A stretch of 64,000 nucleotides of DNA from Sutcliffiella horikoshii (GTDB taxonomy: Bacteria > Bacillota > Bacilli > Bacillales > Bacillaceae_I): the NCBI RefSeq assembly GCF_020524325.1, contig NZ_JAIVKY010000008.1:124001-188000 (forward strand). The letters run 5' to 3'. The position numbers and the translations under genes were made by a program. The notes beneath the pieces were generated by a model. That model was not told where the DNA came from. It was given only the letters and a program-made list of their open reading frames with translations, and made no database searches. Shown piece after piece: positions 16,658-24,461 of this stretch (its first letter is position 1; every line of letters starts with the position of its first letter).

Positions 16658-17272
16658 TTGCAATTACATCTTATAACGGATGGTAAAAAAACGAAGGAAG
16701 AGCTTGTAGCCATCTTGTGTGGAATTCATGAGTCAGTGGATTTCATCCATGTAAGAGAAAAACACCGAAGTGCAAATGAGGTCTTTGAACTGGTAGATGA
16801 GGTGATAAGGTATGGGGTTCGGCCAGAGAAAATCATCATAAATGACCGTGTAGATGTTGCTCATGTACTTAATGTCGGCGGAGTACAACTGGCCTACCAC
16901 AGTCTTAGAGTTTCCGAGATTCGCAGAAATTTTCCTGACTTAAGGGTCGGAAAGTCGGTACATAGTTACGAAGAGGCCATACAGGCCGAAAGGGACGGGG
17001 CTGATTTTATCCTATATGGCCATATTTACTCGACCTCTTCCAAAGAGGGATTGAACCCTAAAGGTCTGGTGGAATTAAGAAGCTTAACAAAATCATTGAA
17101 GATTCCCGTTATTGCCATAGGCGGAATAACTCCTGACAAACTACAGGAACTAAGGGCTTGCGGGGCAGGTGGGGTTGCGGTCATGTCTGGAATTATGGAT
17201 GCAGAAGATAACGTTCATGCAGCGAAAGCCTTTCAAGCAGCAATGCTTGCCGAAAAGGAGGAGATTGGATGA
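16658..17272 (+). CDS. tenI: Thiazole tautomerase
   Basis: The roughly 204-residue TIM-barrel protein is related to ThiE but catalyses aromatisation of the thiazole phosphate made by ThiG. The start LHLITDGKKTKEEL, FIHVREKHRSANEV, the VHSYEEA segment with its conserved His, and the phosphate-binding end VIAIGGITPDKL...VAVMSGIM support TenI rather than ThiE. The latter would have the FQFREK motif found in the separate thiE below. I prefer TTG 16658 because AAAGGGGGAAG is in place and homologues begin at this strand; ATG 16637 is an in-frame alternative without a ribosome binding site. It is first in the seven-gene operon and overlaps thiO by four bases. Confidence 0.9.
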   Translation: MQLHLITDGKKTKEELVAILCGIHESVDFIHVREKHRSANEVFELVDEVIRYGVRPEKIIINDRVDVAHVLNVGGVQLAYHSLRVSEIRRNFPDLRVGKSVHSYEEAIQAERDGADFILYGHIYSTSSKEGLNPKGLVELRSLTKSLKIPVIAIGGITPDKLQELRACGAGGVAVMSGIMDAEDNVHAAKAFQAAMLAEKEEIG

Positions 17273-18399
17273 ATAAAAGCTATGACGTAATCATAATCGG
17301 AGGTGGTGTCAACGGCTGTTCTATTGCGTATTACCTTGCTCGTGGAGGCAAAAGTGTATTGCTTTTGGAGAGGGAGAAGTTGGCGGGAAAGGCATCGAGT
17401 GCGGCTGCTGGAATGCTTGGAGCACAAGTAGAAGTGACGGAAGAAGGAGCGCTTTTTGATATTGCCAAGGAAAGCAGGGCGATGTTTCCCTCTCTTCAAT
17501 ACGAATTAAAAGAGCACTCGGGAATTGATATAGAGCTTGTGCAGAAAGGGATGCTGAAGCTTGCTATGAATGAGGAAGAGGCACAGCACCTAAAAAGCAC
17601 GATTGCCTTTCAACAAAAGTTAGGTGAGCGGGCAGAATGGCTTGCCCAGGAACAAGTAGCAGAAAGGGAGGGGCAACTATCGGATGCACTGGTGGGGGCG
17701 ATGGATATTCCAATGGATGGCCATGTTAACCCAGAACGACTTACCCTTGCATTTGCAAAATCTGCAATCAATCTTGGCGCGGTAGTAAAAGAGTATGTAG
17801 AGGTATACTCGCTACTTAGAGATGGAGGCAGCGTCAAAGGAGTGGAGACTAGTAGCGGTAAGATTTATGGGGGAAATGTTGTTGTTGCAGCAGGAGCTTG
17901 GAGTAAAAGGCTGCTTAGCGAGTGCGGAGTGAAAATTCCTGCCTATCCGGTAAAAGGGGAGTGTTTCTCGGTCATCACAGATCGCCCATTGCTCACAAGT
18001 ACAATCTTTACAGAAAGTTGTTACCTTGTTCCAAAAAGTGGAAATAGGTTGGTTATCGGAGCCACGATGATTCCTGACACTTTTTCTGAGAATGTAACGA
18101 TAGGAGGGCTTTTTCAGTTAATGGAGGAGGCTTTTATAGTGCTTCCAGCTTTGAAAAGTTCCACTTTTGAGAGATCTTGGTCAGGGATACGCCCTCAAAC
18201 AGGGGATGGTCTTCCTTATCTTGGGAAGCATCCAAACTATAAGAATCTTGTCATAGCTACCGGACATTATCGTAATGGAATTCTGCTATCCCCCATCACA
18301 GGAAAACTTGTAACAAAAATGATTCATGGTGATTTCATGCCTGAATATATGGAAGCATTCAAGTTAGATAGATTTAAAGAATATGCAAGGGGTGAGTAG
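17269..18399 (+). CDS. thiO: Glycine oxidase
   Basis: The 376-residue FAD enzyme oxidises glycine to the imine (dehydroglycine) used for the thiazole ring in aerobic bacilli. The N-terminal dinucleotide site is IIIGGGVNGCSIAYYLARGG. The segment SGIRPQTGDGLPYLGKHP and the final ATGHYRNGILLSPITG are typical of the DAO/ThiO group. It overlaps tenI (ATGA) with AAAAGGAGGAG as ribosome binding site. The presence of ThiO rather than ThiH fits an aerobe. Confidence 0.94.
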   Translation: MNKSYDVIIIGGGVNGCSIAYYLARGGKSVLLLEREKLAGKASSAAAGMLGAQVEVTEEGALFDIAKESRAMFPSLQYELKEHSGIDIELVQKGMLKLAMNEEEAQHLKSTIAFQQKLGERAEWLAQEQVAEREGQLSDALVGAMDIPMDGHVNPERLTLAFAKSAINLGAVVKEYVEVYSLLRDGGSVKGVETSSGKIYGGNVVVAAGAWSKRLLSECGVKIPAYPVKGECFSVITDRPLLTSTIFTESCYLVPKSGNRLVIGATMIPDTFSENVTIGGLFQLMEEAFIVLPALKSSTFERSWSGIRPQTGDGLPYLGKHPNYKNLVIATGHYRNGILLSPITGKLVTKMIHGDFMPEYMEAFKLDRFKEYARGE

Positions 18400-18400
18400 T

Positions 18401-18604
18401 TTGAAACTGATTATTAATGGTGACGCTATTGAAATTCCAGATTCAGTGAATACCGTATCGGAACTGTTACAGCATTTTCAACTGGATCAGAAGGTGGTCA
18501 TTGTGGAAAAGAACAAAGAGATTCTGCAAAAGGAACATCATGTGGCAGAGAATGTGCAAGATGGAGATCAATTTGAATTAGTGCATTTCGTAGGAGGCGG
18601 TTAA
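18401..18604 (+). CDS. thiS: Thiazole synthesis sulfur carrier protein
   Basis: The 67-residue ubiquitin-fold protein ends in a glycine C-terminus (VHFVGGG), which ThiF adenylates and converts to a thiocarboxylate that donates sulfur to ThiG. The N-terminal strand [15 protein letters not shown] is typical. The start is TTG 18401, one base after the thiO stop, with GGGGTGAG upstream; an ATG at 18383 lies inside thiO and would add six residues. Confidence 0.93.
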   Translation: MKLIINGDAIEIPDSVNTVSELLQHFQLDQKVVIVEKNKEILQKEHHVAENVQDGDQFELVHFVGGG

Positions 18605-18605
18605 T

Positions 18606-19373
18606 TTGTTGAAAATTGGTTCAAATTCATTTAATTCCAGGTTGTTGTTAGGAACAGGGAAGTATCCGGACTTTGATATCCAAAAGCAGGCAGTTGATGT
18701 TTCAGAATCGGAAATACTGACATTTGCGGTTAGAAGAATGAACATCTTTGAAGCAAGCCAGCCAAACTTTTTGGAAAAGCTAGATTTGGAGAAATACACG
18801 CTGCTACCGAACACAGCAGGTGCAAAAACGGCAGAAGAAGCTGTAAGGATAGCAAAGCTTGCGAAGGCTTCCGGGCTTTGCGACATGATCAAGGTGGAAG
18901 TAATCGGGTGTTGGAAAACACTATTGCCAGATCCGGTAGAAACATTGAAGGCAACGGAAGAACTACTAAAAGAAGGCTTTACAGTACTCCCATATACTTC
19001 AGATGATGTAGTGCTTGCTAGAAAACTAGAAGAGCTTGGGGCTCACGCCATCATGCCAGGTGCCTCCCCAATCGGGTCTGGTCAAGGAATCATCAACGAA
19101 TTGAACCTGGGCTTTATTATTGAGCAATCCAGTGTACCTGTTATTGTGGATGCAGGAATCGGTTCACCAGCAGATGCAGCGAAAGCGATGGAATTGGGAG
19201 CGGATGGTGTGCTATTAAATACTGCCGTTTCAGCAGCAAAAGATCCCGTGAAAATGGCAGAGGCTATGAAACTTGCGATCGAAGCGGGCCGTCTCGGCTA
19301 TGAGGCTGGAAGAATGGAAAAGAAACGTTATGCGACTGCCAGTAGCCCAAGTGAAGGAATGAGTGTCGGGTAA
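18606..19373 (+). CDS. thiG: Thiazole synthase
   Basis: The 255-residue TIM-barrel enzyme condenses deoxyxylulose phosphate, dehydroglycine and ThiS-thiocarboxylate into the thiazole. The Schiff-base lysine is at residue 96 ([10 protein letters not shown]). [29 protein letters not shown] and [14 protein letters not shown] are family-defining. Two consecutive TTG codons at 18606 and 18609 make the exact start ambiguous. Its TAA stop overlaps the thiF ATG. Confidence 0.96.
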   Translation: MLKIGSNSFNSRLLLGTGKYPDFDIQKQAVDVSESEILTFAVRRMNIFEASQPNFLEKLDLEKYTLLPNTAGAKTAEEAVRIAKLAKASGLCDMIKVEVIGCWKTLLPDPVETLKATEELLKEGFTVLPYTSDDVVLARKLEELGAHAIMPGASPIGSGQGIINELNLGFIIEQSSVPVIVDAGIGSPADAAKAMELGADGVLLNTAVSAAKDPVKMAEAMKLAIEAGRLGYEAGRMEKKRYATASSPSEGMSVG

Positions 19374-20401
19374 TGGATCGATATTCACGCCAGACTCTTT
19401 TCGCACCGATTGGAGAGGGTGGGCAAAAAAGCATCCGTGAACACCATGTGTTGCTCATCGGTGCGGGGGCATTGGGCACAGGAAATGCGGAGGCGCTAGT
19501 AAGGGCCGGAGTCGGAAAAATCACCATCATAGACAGGGATTATGTGGAGTGGAGCAACCTTCAACGTCAACAGCTATACAGCGAAAGTGATGCACACGAT
19601 AAGCTGCCAAAAGCGGTGGCAGCAAAGGAGCGGCTGCAGAAGATCAATTCAGAAGTGAAAATTAGTGCTCACGTTGCAGATGTAACGGCTGATATGTTGG
19701 ATTTGCTGGTGAAAGAAGAGGGATTCGACCTGTTAATTGATGCAACCGATAACTTTGATATCCGCATGATTATAAATGATATAAGTCAAAAGTACGCTAT
19801 CCCTTGGATATATGGAGCGTGTGTAGGAAGTTACGGGATCTCTTTTACCATTTTTCCAGGAGAAAGCCCCTGCTTGCAGTGTTTGCTGAAAACAGTTCCA
19901 ATGGGAGGGGCTACTTGCGATACAGTCGGAATTATTGCCCCGGCAGTGGGGATGGTGGTCGCGCATCAAGTAGCAGAGGCATTGAAAATCCTTTCTGGTA
20001 ACGGCAGGGAATGTAATCGTAAGCTTGTTTCCTTTGATCTGTGGAAAAATCAGTATGTCTCCTTGAATGTAGGAAAATTAAAGAATCCTGAGTGCTTAAG
20101 CTGTGGAGAAAATCAGACGTATCCCTATCTTTCTTTTGAAAACCAGACGAAAACGGCTGTCCTCTGTGGAAGGGATTCCGTACAGATAAGACCGGCTGAA
20201 AAAATGTCAGAAGGAAGAGGGTTTGGGGTTCTTAAAGAGCTTTTAACTACTCAGGGAATAAGTGTGGAATCAAATCCTTACTTAATGTCCTTTCAAGTTG
20301 AAGGACATCGTTTGGTAGCTTTCCAAGACGGTAGAGTGCTAGTTCACGGAACGAAAGATATTGCTAGAGCGAAGACTTTGTATCACCGATATTTAGGATA
20401 A
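19373..20401 (+). CDS. thiF: ThiS adenylyltransferase
   Basis: The 342-residue E1-like enzyme adenylates the C-terminus of ThiS. The nucleotide site is VLLIGAGALGTGNAEALVRA, followed by DRDYVEWSNLQRQ. The zinc-binding cysteine pairs are CLQC and CLSC. The C-terminal 80 residues resemble a ThiS/MoaD-facing extension seen in Bacillus ThiF. Its ATG overlaps the thiG stop (TAATG). Confidence 0.94.
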   Translation: MDRYSRQTLFAPIGEGGQKSIREHHVLLIGAGALGTGNAEALVRAGVGKITIIDRDYVEWSNLQRQQLYSESDAHDKLPKAVAAKERLQKINSEVKISAHVADVTADMLDLLVKEEGFDLLIDATDNFDIRMIINDISQKYAIPWIYGACVGSYGISFTIFPGESPCLQCLLKTVPMGGATCDTVGIIAPAVGMVVAHQVAEALKILSGNGRECNRKLVSFDLWKNQYVSLNVGKLKNPECLSCGENQTYPYLSFENQTKTAVLCGRDSVQIRPAEKMSEGRGFGVLKELLTTQGISVESNPYLMSFQVEGHRLVAFQDGRVLVHGTKDIARAKTLYHRYLG

Positions 20402-20416
20402 GGGACGGAGAGACCT

Positions 20417-21220
20417 ATGGTAGCAAAAGTATTAACAATAGCAGGTTCCGATAGTGGCGGAGGGGCCGGCATTCAGGCAGATATCAAAACTTTTCAAGAA
20501 CTGGATGTGTATGGAATGTCAGCCATCACGGCCCTGACTGCACAAAACACATTAGGCGTTCAAAGCGTCTATCCGATTCCCGTGAACATGGTGTTGGAGC
20601 AATTGCATTCCATTGTAGACGATTTACGTCCGGATGCTTTAAAGACTGGAATGCTTTTCAGCGATGTCATCATAGACGCTGTAGCTGGAAAAATTGAAGA
20701 ATATGGATGGGGGAATGTGGTGGTAGATCCCGTCATGATAGCAAAGGGAGGGGCAAGACTTCTACAGGAGGATGCCATTAGGGCTATCAGGGAAAAACTT
20801 TTACCGCTAGCAACCGTCACAACGCCAAATATCCCTGAGGCAGAGGTGCTGACGGAAATGGCGCTGGATACAATAGACAGAAGGAAGGAAGCTGCCCGAA
20901 TACTACATAAACTTGGAGCTTCTCATGTTGTCATTAAAGGAGGACATGGGAAAGGGGATGAGTTAGTTGACCTTGTTTATGATGGCAGTAGTTTTTTTGA
21001 AATGAAAAGCATGCGCATTGATACAAGGCACACTCATGGAACAGGCTGTACGTTCGCTGCGGCTATTGCGGCTGGACTTGCTAAAGGTTGTACAGCAGAG
21101 GAGGCCATCTTGACGGCAAAACAATTTATTCATCGTGCCATCGAGGCAGAGCTTGGTATTGGTAGTGGCCATGGCCCGACCAACCATTGGGCATACAGGA
21201 AAGCTGGTGTAGTGGTATGA
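20417..21220 (+). CDS. thiD: Hydroxymethylpyrimidine/phosphomethylpyrimidine kinase
   Basis: The 267-residue ribokinase-fold enzyme phosphorylates HMP twice. The N-terminal substrate motif LTIAGSDSGGGAGIQADIKT and the C-terminal anion-hole/catalytic motif HTHGTGCTFAAAIAAGLAKG are intact. It serves both de novo and salvaged pyrimidine and thus links this operon to TenA and YkoEDC. No thiC is present in the window, so HMP synthesis must be encoded elsewhere or HMP must be imported. Confidence 0.94.
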   Translation: MVAKVLTIAGSDSGGGAGIQADIKTFQELDVYGMSAITALTAQNTLGVQSVYPIPVNMVLEQLHSIVDDLRPDALKTGMLFSDVIIDAVAGKIEEYGWGNVVVDPVMIAKGGARLLQEDAIRAIREKLLPLATVTTPNIPEAEVLTEMALDTIDRRKEAARILHKLGASHVVIKGGHGKGDELVDLVYDGSSFFEMKSMRIDTRHTHGTGCTFAAAIAAGLAKGCTAEEAILTAKQFIHRAIEAELGIGSGHGPTNHWAYRKAGVVV

Positions 21221-21864
21221 AAAGGGAGTGGCTAAACCTATATTTTGTGATGGGAAGTGTGGATTGTAATGGTCGCGATCCAAGGCATGTGCTGCAGGAA
21301 GCCGTCAACGGAGGAATAACTCTTTTTCAGTTTCGGGAAAAAGGGTATGGTGCCAAGGTAGGTTTGGAAAAAAGGAAGCTTGCACGGGAGCTTAAGGACA
21401 TCTGTAAGGGGCATGAGATCCCGTTTATTGTAAATGATGATATCGATTTAGCTATAGAAGTGAAAGCGGATGGCGTGCATATTGGCCAAGAGGATACACT
21501 TTTTTCCGTGGCGGAGGACCGTCTAGCGCCTGGTATGATTATCGGAGTTTCTTGTCACACAGTGGAAGAGGCTACTGCGGCTGTGAATAATGGTGCAGAC
21601 TACATTGGAGTTGGTCCCATGTACTTTACTACCACCAAAAAAGACATTAGGGAAGTGAAGGGGCCAGAGGTTATCAGGGAGATTAGGAATGTGGGATTAA
21701 CGGTTCCCATTGTGGGAATCGGGGGCATCGTTGCGGAAAACGCGTTAGATGTGTTAAAGGCTGGAGCGGATGGAGTAGCGGTGATTTCAGCCATCTCAAA
21801 AGCAGAATCGGCTTTGGAAGCAGCCAAAGAGTTTAGTCGTATTCACAACATTGTCACAAAATAA
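21217..21864 (+). CDS. thiE: Thiamine-phosphate synthase
   Basis: The 215-residue TIM barrel joins HMP-PP and thiazole phosphate to thiamine phosphate. FQFREKGYG, FIVNDDIDLAIEVKADGVHI, the GVSCHTVEEA loop and VGPMYFTTTK mark it as ThiE rather than TenI. The start ATG 21217 overlaps the thiD stop (ATGA). A frame open from 21187 would extend into thiD and is not supported. It is last in the operon. In B. subtilis thiE sits with thiM elsewhere, so its inclusion here is a local rearrangement. Confidence 0.94.
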   Translation: MKREWLNLYFVMGSVDCNGRDPRHVLQEAVNGGITLFQFREKGYGAKVGLEKRKLARELKDICKGHEIPFIVNDDIDLAIEVKADGVHIGQEDTLFSVAEDRLAPGMIIGVSCHTVEEATAAVNNGADYIGVGPMYFTTTKKDIREVKGPEVIREIRNVGLTVPIVGIGGIVAENALDVLKAGADGVAVISAISKAESALEAAKEFSRIHNIVTK

Positions 21865-21932
21865 TCACTATTTCTTCCAATCAATGATATAATAAAAATC
21901 ACCATTTACTTTATAACATGTTTGCATGTATT

Positions 21933-21968
21933 CCCCTGCTCTTTAATTAGAGTGGGGGTATTTTTTTG
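21933..21968 (+). terminator. Terminator of the thiamine operon
   Basis: CCCCTGCTCT pairs with AGAGTGGGGG (two wobble pairs), followed by a T run of seven. Confidence 0.8.
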
Positions 21969-21969
21969 A

Positions 21970-22004
21970 AAAAAAAAGAGCCTGCCGCACAAAAGCAGCA
22001 AGCC
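21970..22004 (-). terminator. Terminator of hmp
   Basis: On the reverse strand GCTTGCTGC and GCGGCAGGC pair with two wobble pairs and are followed by a long T tract. Confidence 0.75.
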
Positions 22005-22015
22005 CCCGAGAATTA

Positions 22016-23248
22016 TTATTTTACTCCCACTTCTTCTACCTTCTTCATATCAATGGAAGGTCCGAAAAACTCGTATCTGATCTTATCCTCAGCTACCCCA
22101 AGTTTTCCAAGCATGGAGATGATAAACTTCATGAACGGAACTGGTCCACACACATAATACAGAGCATGGTTATCGATGTTTATTGCTTTTAACATGTTTT
22201 CCGTGATATAGCCTTGTTCATGGAAAGCTCCTAATCTTACATCCTCGTCTGATGGATTTTCATAAACAAATAGCTTTTTCGCATTCTCCATTGTATCAAT
22301 GGTTTCTCTGACTTCATCTTTAAATGCATGTACAGAGCCGTTTCTTGCAGCATGAATGAAAGTGGTTGGTCTTGCCGGTTGTTCTATAGCAATGGTCTTT
22401 AACATGCTTAGCATTGGCGTGATTCCAACACCTCCACTAATTAAGTAAACAGGTGAGTCTTGATTTGTTTCAAGGATAAAGCCACCTGCTGGTGCAGTCA
22501 CTCCCAATGTACTTCCTATTTCCACATGGTCATGAAGATAATTGGAAACAGCCCCATTAGGATCACCATTTTCTTTTTTGACAGAAATTCTAAAATATTC
22601 GCCATTAGATGCATCTGACAAACTATATTGCCGGTTGTATAAATTCTTTTCTCCAGTGATGGAAAGTCTGATTGTAATGTATTGGCCCGGAGTGAAAGCT
22701 GGTACAGCAGAACCGTCGGACGGCTTCAAGTAGAAGGAAGTAATAAGGTCACTTTCCTCGAACTTTTCCACCACTTCAAAGTTTTTGAAATCTTCCCAGC
22801 CGCCCATTTGTTGGGCTGCTGCTTCATACATTTCCTTCTCAACAGAAATGAATACATCAGCGATAACCCCATACGCTTCTCCCCATGCCTCAATAATTTC
22901 ATCTGTTGCTGCATCACCAAGAACAGCCTTTATTGCTTCAAGTAAATGTTCTCCGACTATAGGATAATGTTCAGGTTTAACGGCTAAACTTCTATGTTTG
23001 TGGGCAATTTGTTTTACAGCTGGTAAAAGGACTTCCAACTGATCGATGTAAGTAGCTGCTGCATAAATCGTGTTTGCTAAAGCCGCTTGTTGACGACCTT
23101 TCTTCTGGTTAGCATGATTAAAAATATTTAATAACTCGGGATGGTTGGTAAATAGTGTTTTATAAAAATGAGTAGTAATCTCCTCACCTTTTACGGCTAA
23201 GACTGGAGCGGTGGATTTAACAATTTGGATAGTATTTGAGCTAAGCAT
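22016..23248 (-). CDS. hmp: Flavohemoglobin, nitric oxide dioxygenase
   Basis: The 410-residue protein combines an N-terminal globin with FAD- and NAD-binding reductase domains. The proximal heme histidine is His85 (QIAHKHRSL). The FAD motif is RQYSLSD and the NAD motif is YLISGGVGITPMLSML. It detoxifies nitric oxide to nitrate in the cytoplasm. The ATG follows GGGAGGC. Upstream lie a TATAAT box with a poor -35 and NsrR-like palindromes, so control by the nitrosative-stress regulator NsrR and perhaps ResDE is likely. Confidence 0.95.
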   Translation of the reverse strand: MLSSNTIQIVKSTAPVLAVKGEEITTHFYKTLFTNHPELLNIFNHANQKKGRQQAALANTIYAAATYIDQLEVLLPAVKQIAHKHRSLAVKPEHYPIVGEHLLEAIKAVLGDAATDEIIEAWGEAYGVIADVFISVEKEMYEAAAQQMGGWEDFKNFEVVEKFEESDLITSFYLKPSDGSAVPAFTPGQYITIRLSITGEKNLYNRQYSLSDASNGEYFRISVKKENGDPNGAVSNYLHDHVEIGSTLGVTAPAGGFILETNQDSPVYLISGGVGITPMLSMLKTIAIEQPARPTTFIHAARNGSVHAFKDEVRETIDTMENAKKLFVYENPSDEDVRLGAFHEQGYITENMLKAINIDNHALYYVCGPVPFMKFIISMLGKLGVAEDKIRYEFFGPSIDMKKVEEVGVK

Positions 23249-23269
23249 CGAAATGCCTCCCTGTTAAAA

Positions 23270-23292
23270 AAGATATATTTTAAATACACCTT
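23270..23292. promoter_or_regulatory. Candidate NsrR operator of hmp
   Basis: AAGATATATTT and AAATACACCTT form an imperfect palindrome (9 of 11 positions) of the kind bound by NsrR in front of B. subtilis hmp. It overlaps the expected transcription start. A second, weaker AT-rich palindrome lies at about 23313-23342. Confidence 0.55.
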
Positions 23293-23293
23293 T

Positions 23294-23299
23294 ATTATA
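23294..23299 (-). promoter_or_regulatory. -10 box of hmp
   Basis: TATAAT on the reverse strand; no good -35 hexamer is found 16-18 bases upstream, which fits dependence on an activator such as ResD. Confidence 0.45.
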
Positions 23300-23418
23300 A
23301 GGTAAAGAACTGGTTAAAGTTATATGTGAAATACATCTTTAACAAATTAGTCACAAGTTAGGCTTAGCTCCGGATTTAATTTCATTACCTTCATAATAGA
23401 GCCAAAACCAAAACAAAA

Positions 23419-23444
23419 AGGCTCCCATTGCTGGGAGCCTTTAT
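23419..23444 (-). terminator. Terminator of the cold-shock gene
   Basis: AGGCTCCCA and TGGGAGCCT form the stem with T-rich flanks on both sides. Confidence 0.8.
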
Positions 23445-23459
23445 ATGCTGTGCTATAAA

Positions 23460-23660
23460 TTATGCTTTGTTAACGTTAGCAGCTTGGTCGCCACGGTTAC
23501 CTTGAACGATTTCAAATGTAACTGATTGACCTTCTTCTAAAGATTTGAAACCTTCGCCTTGGATTGCTGAGAAGTGTACGAATACGTCGTCTCCGTCTTG
23601 GCGCTCGATGAATCCGAAACCTTTTTCTGCGTTAAACCATTTTACTGTACCTTGTAACAT
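23460..23660 (-). CDS. Cold-shock protein, CspB-like RNA chaperone
   Basis: The 66-residue OB-fold protein contains both nucleic-acid-binding motifs, KGFGFI (RNP1) and VFVHF (RNP2). The sequence begins [14 protein letters not shown]. The ATG at 23660 follows AGGAGGT; the frame open upstream to 23723 lies in the 5' leader. Such proteins melt RNA secondary structure in the cold. Which of the paralogues (cspB, cspC or cspD) it corresponds to cannot be decided. Confidence 0.95.
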   Translation of the reverse strand: MLQGTVKWFNAEKGFGFIERQDGDDVFVHFSAIQGEGFKSLEEGQSVTFEIVQGNRGDQAANVNKA

Positions 23661-23954
23661 GTTGTTACCTCCTAGTGTGCTTGCCACACAATGTATTACT
23701 ATTCTTGCTCTTAGAAATATCAAGGCGAAAGTTAAATCTTAACTTTGAATCCTTACATACCGAACAAAAATAATTCTTCTTTAGAATAACAGTAAAATCC
23801 AAAAATAGCAACCCAAGAACACAAAACCCCAATTAAGCGTGAGGGTTATATAGAGGAGGGAATTCTCCTGTGCGGGTCTGACCCCTTTATTTAATTTAAT
23901 AAATGTAACATGATTGAAATATTTAAATTATTGTAATTTTGGTGAAATTGGTGA

Positions 23955-23984
23955 TTGACAAGTGCTTGTACGGGGTGGTAAGTT
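23955..23984 (+). promoter_or_regulatory. Candidate promoter of the bmr leader
   Basis: TTGACA is followed after 18 bases by TAAGTT with a TG extended -10 element. It lies 55 bases upstream of the 33-codon leader ORF. Confidence 0.45.
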
Positions 23985-24039
23985 TAGAAGTGGAAATTAT
24001 ATGAAACTAATTCAAATTATGAAGGAAAGGGAGGGTTCG

Positions 24040-24141
24040 ATGATGATTAAGTTAATGACAGTTGAAATTGTAGATCGTACATCCATCAATTTAATAAATC
24101 TCGTGACCTGTCCTGAAAGAAATTCGGTTATTGTCTGTTAA
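24040..24141 (+). CDS. Leader ORF 1 of the bmrCD-type operon (33 codons)
   Basis: ATGATG at 24040, directly preceded by AAAGGGAGG, opens a frame for MMIKLMTVEIVDRTSINLI... ending in SVIVC. It lies in front of two tandem terminators and of the drug-exporter genes. B. subtilis bmrCD is known to be controlled by ribosome-mediated attenuation through translation of the small upstream gene bmrB; this ORF holds the equivalent place. Bases 24103-24111 (GTGACCTGT) are complementary to the 5' arm of terminator 1. A hairpin AATTCGGTTA/TTAATCGAATT overlaps the stop codon. The peptide probably matters by being translated, not as a product. An in-frame ATG at 24001 exists but has no ribosome binding site. 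Confidence 0.65.
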   Translation: MMIKLMTVEIVDRTSINLINLVTCPERNSVIVC

Positions 24142-24196
24142 TCGAATTATCTATTCCTTTAGACGTATAGACGTATAAGGATTTTTTTGTGGGAAA

Positions 24197-24233
24197 CACA
24201 GGTCACCATCTGGGCGTGACGTGTGCTTTTTTT
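24197..24233 (+). terminator. bmr leader terminator 1
   Basis: CACAGGTCAC and GTGACGTGTG form the stem (9 of 10 pairs), followed by seven T. Its 5' arm can alternatively pair with GTGACCTGT inside leader ORF 1. Confidence 0.75.
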
Positions 24234-24240
24234 ATGGAAA

Positions 24241-24282
24241 AAAAGGTGGCATACCGATAATCGTTCGGTATGCCACTTTTTT
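24241..24282 (+). terminator. bmr leader terminator 2
   Basis: GGTGGCATACCGA pairs with TCGGTATGCCACT-type sequence, with A-rich and T-rich flanks extending the stem. It immediately follows terminator 1. No comparably good antiterminator strand was found for it. Confidence 0.8.
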
Positions 24283-24363
24283 GTTTTAATTAGTTTCTAT
24301 AATTTTCCAAAAAACAAACCGATGGAAGCAACAACTCTTCCATACAAACAGGAGGAATTCAAA

Positions 24364-24420
24364 ATGGAAAATATTTATGTTCGTTTGATGATGTACAAAG
24401 TGGCTTCAGATGGAGGGTAG
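24364..24420 (+). CDS. Leader ORF 2 of the bmrCD-type operon (18 codons)
   Basis: A perfect AGGAGG stands eight bases before ATG 24364, which opens MENIYVRLMMYKVASDGG and then a stop. The ORF ends 41 bases before the exporter start and lies downstream of both terminators. It could be a translational activator or stall peptide, or simply the distal remnant of a longer bmrB-like ORF. Too short to assign a function from sequence alone. Confidence 0.5.
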   Translation: MENIYVRLMMYKVASDGG

Positions 24421-24461
24421 CAAGAAACTTGAAATCAGCATAGAAGGGAGAGTTTTTCATT

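Noticed and set aside
24223-24420. 65-codon forward frame ending with leader ORF 2
   Set aside because: It would run through terminator 2 and lacks a ribosome binding site; the internal ATG 24364 with AGGAGG is the better start.
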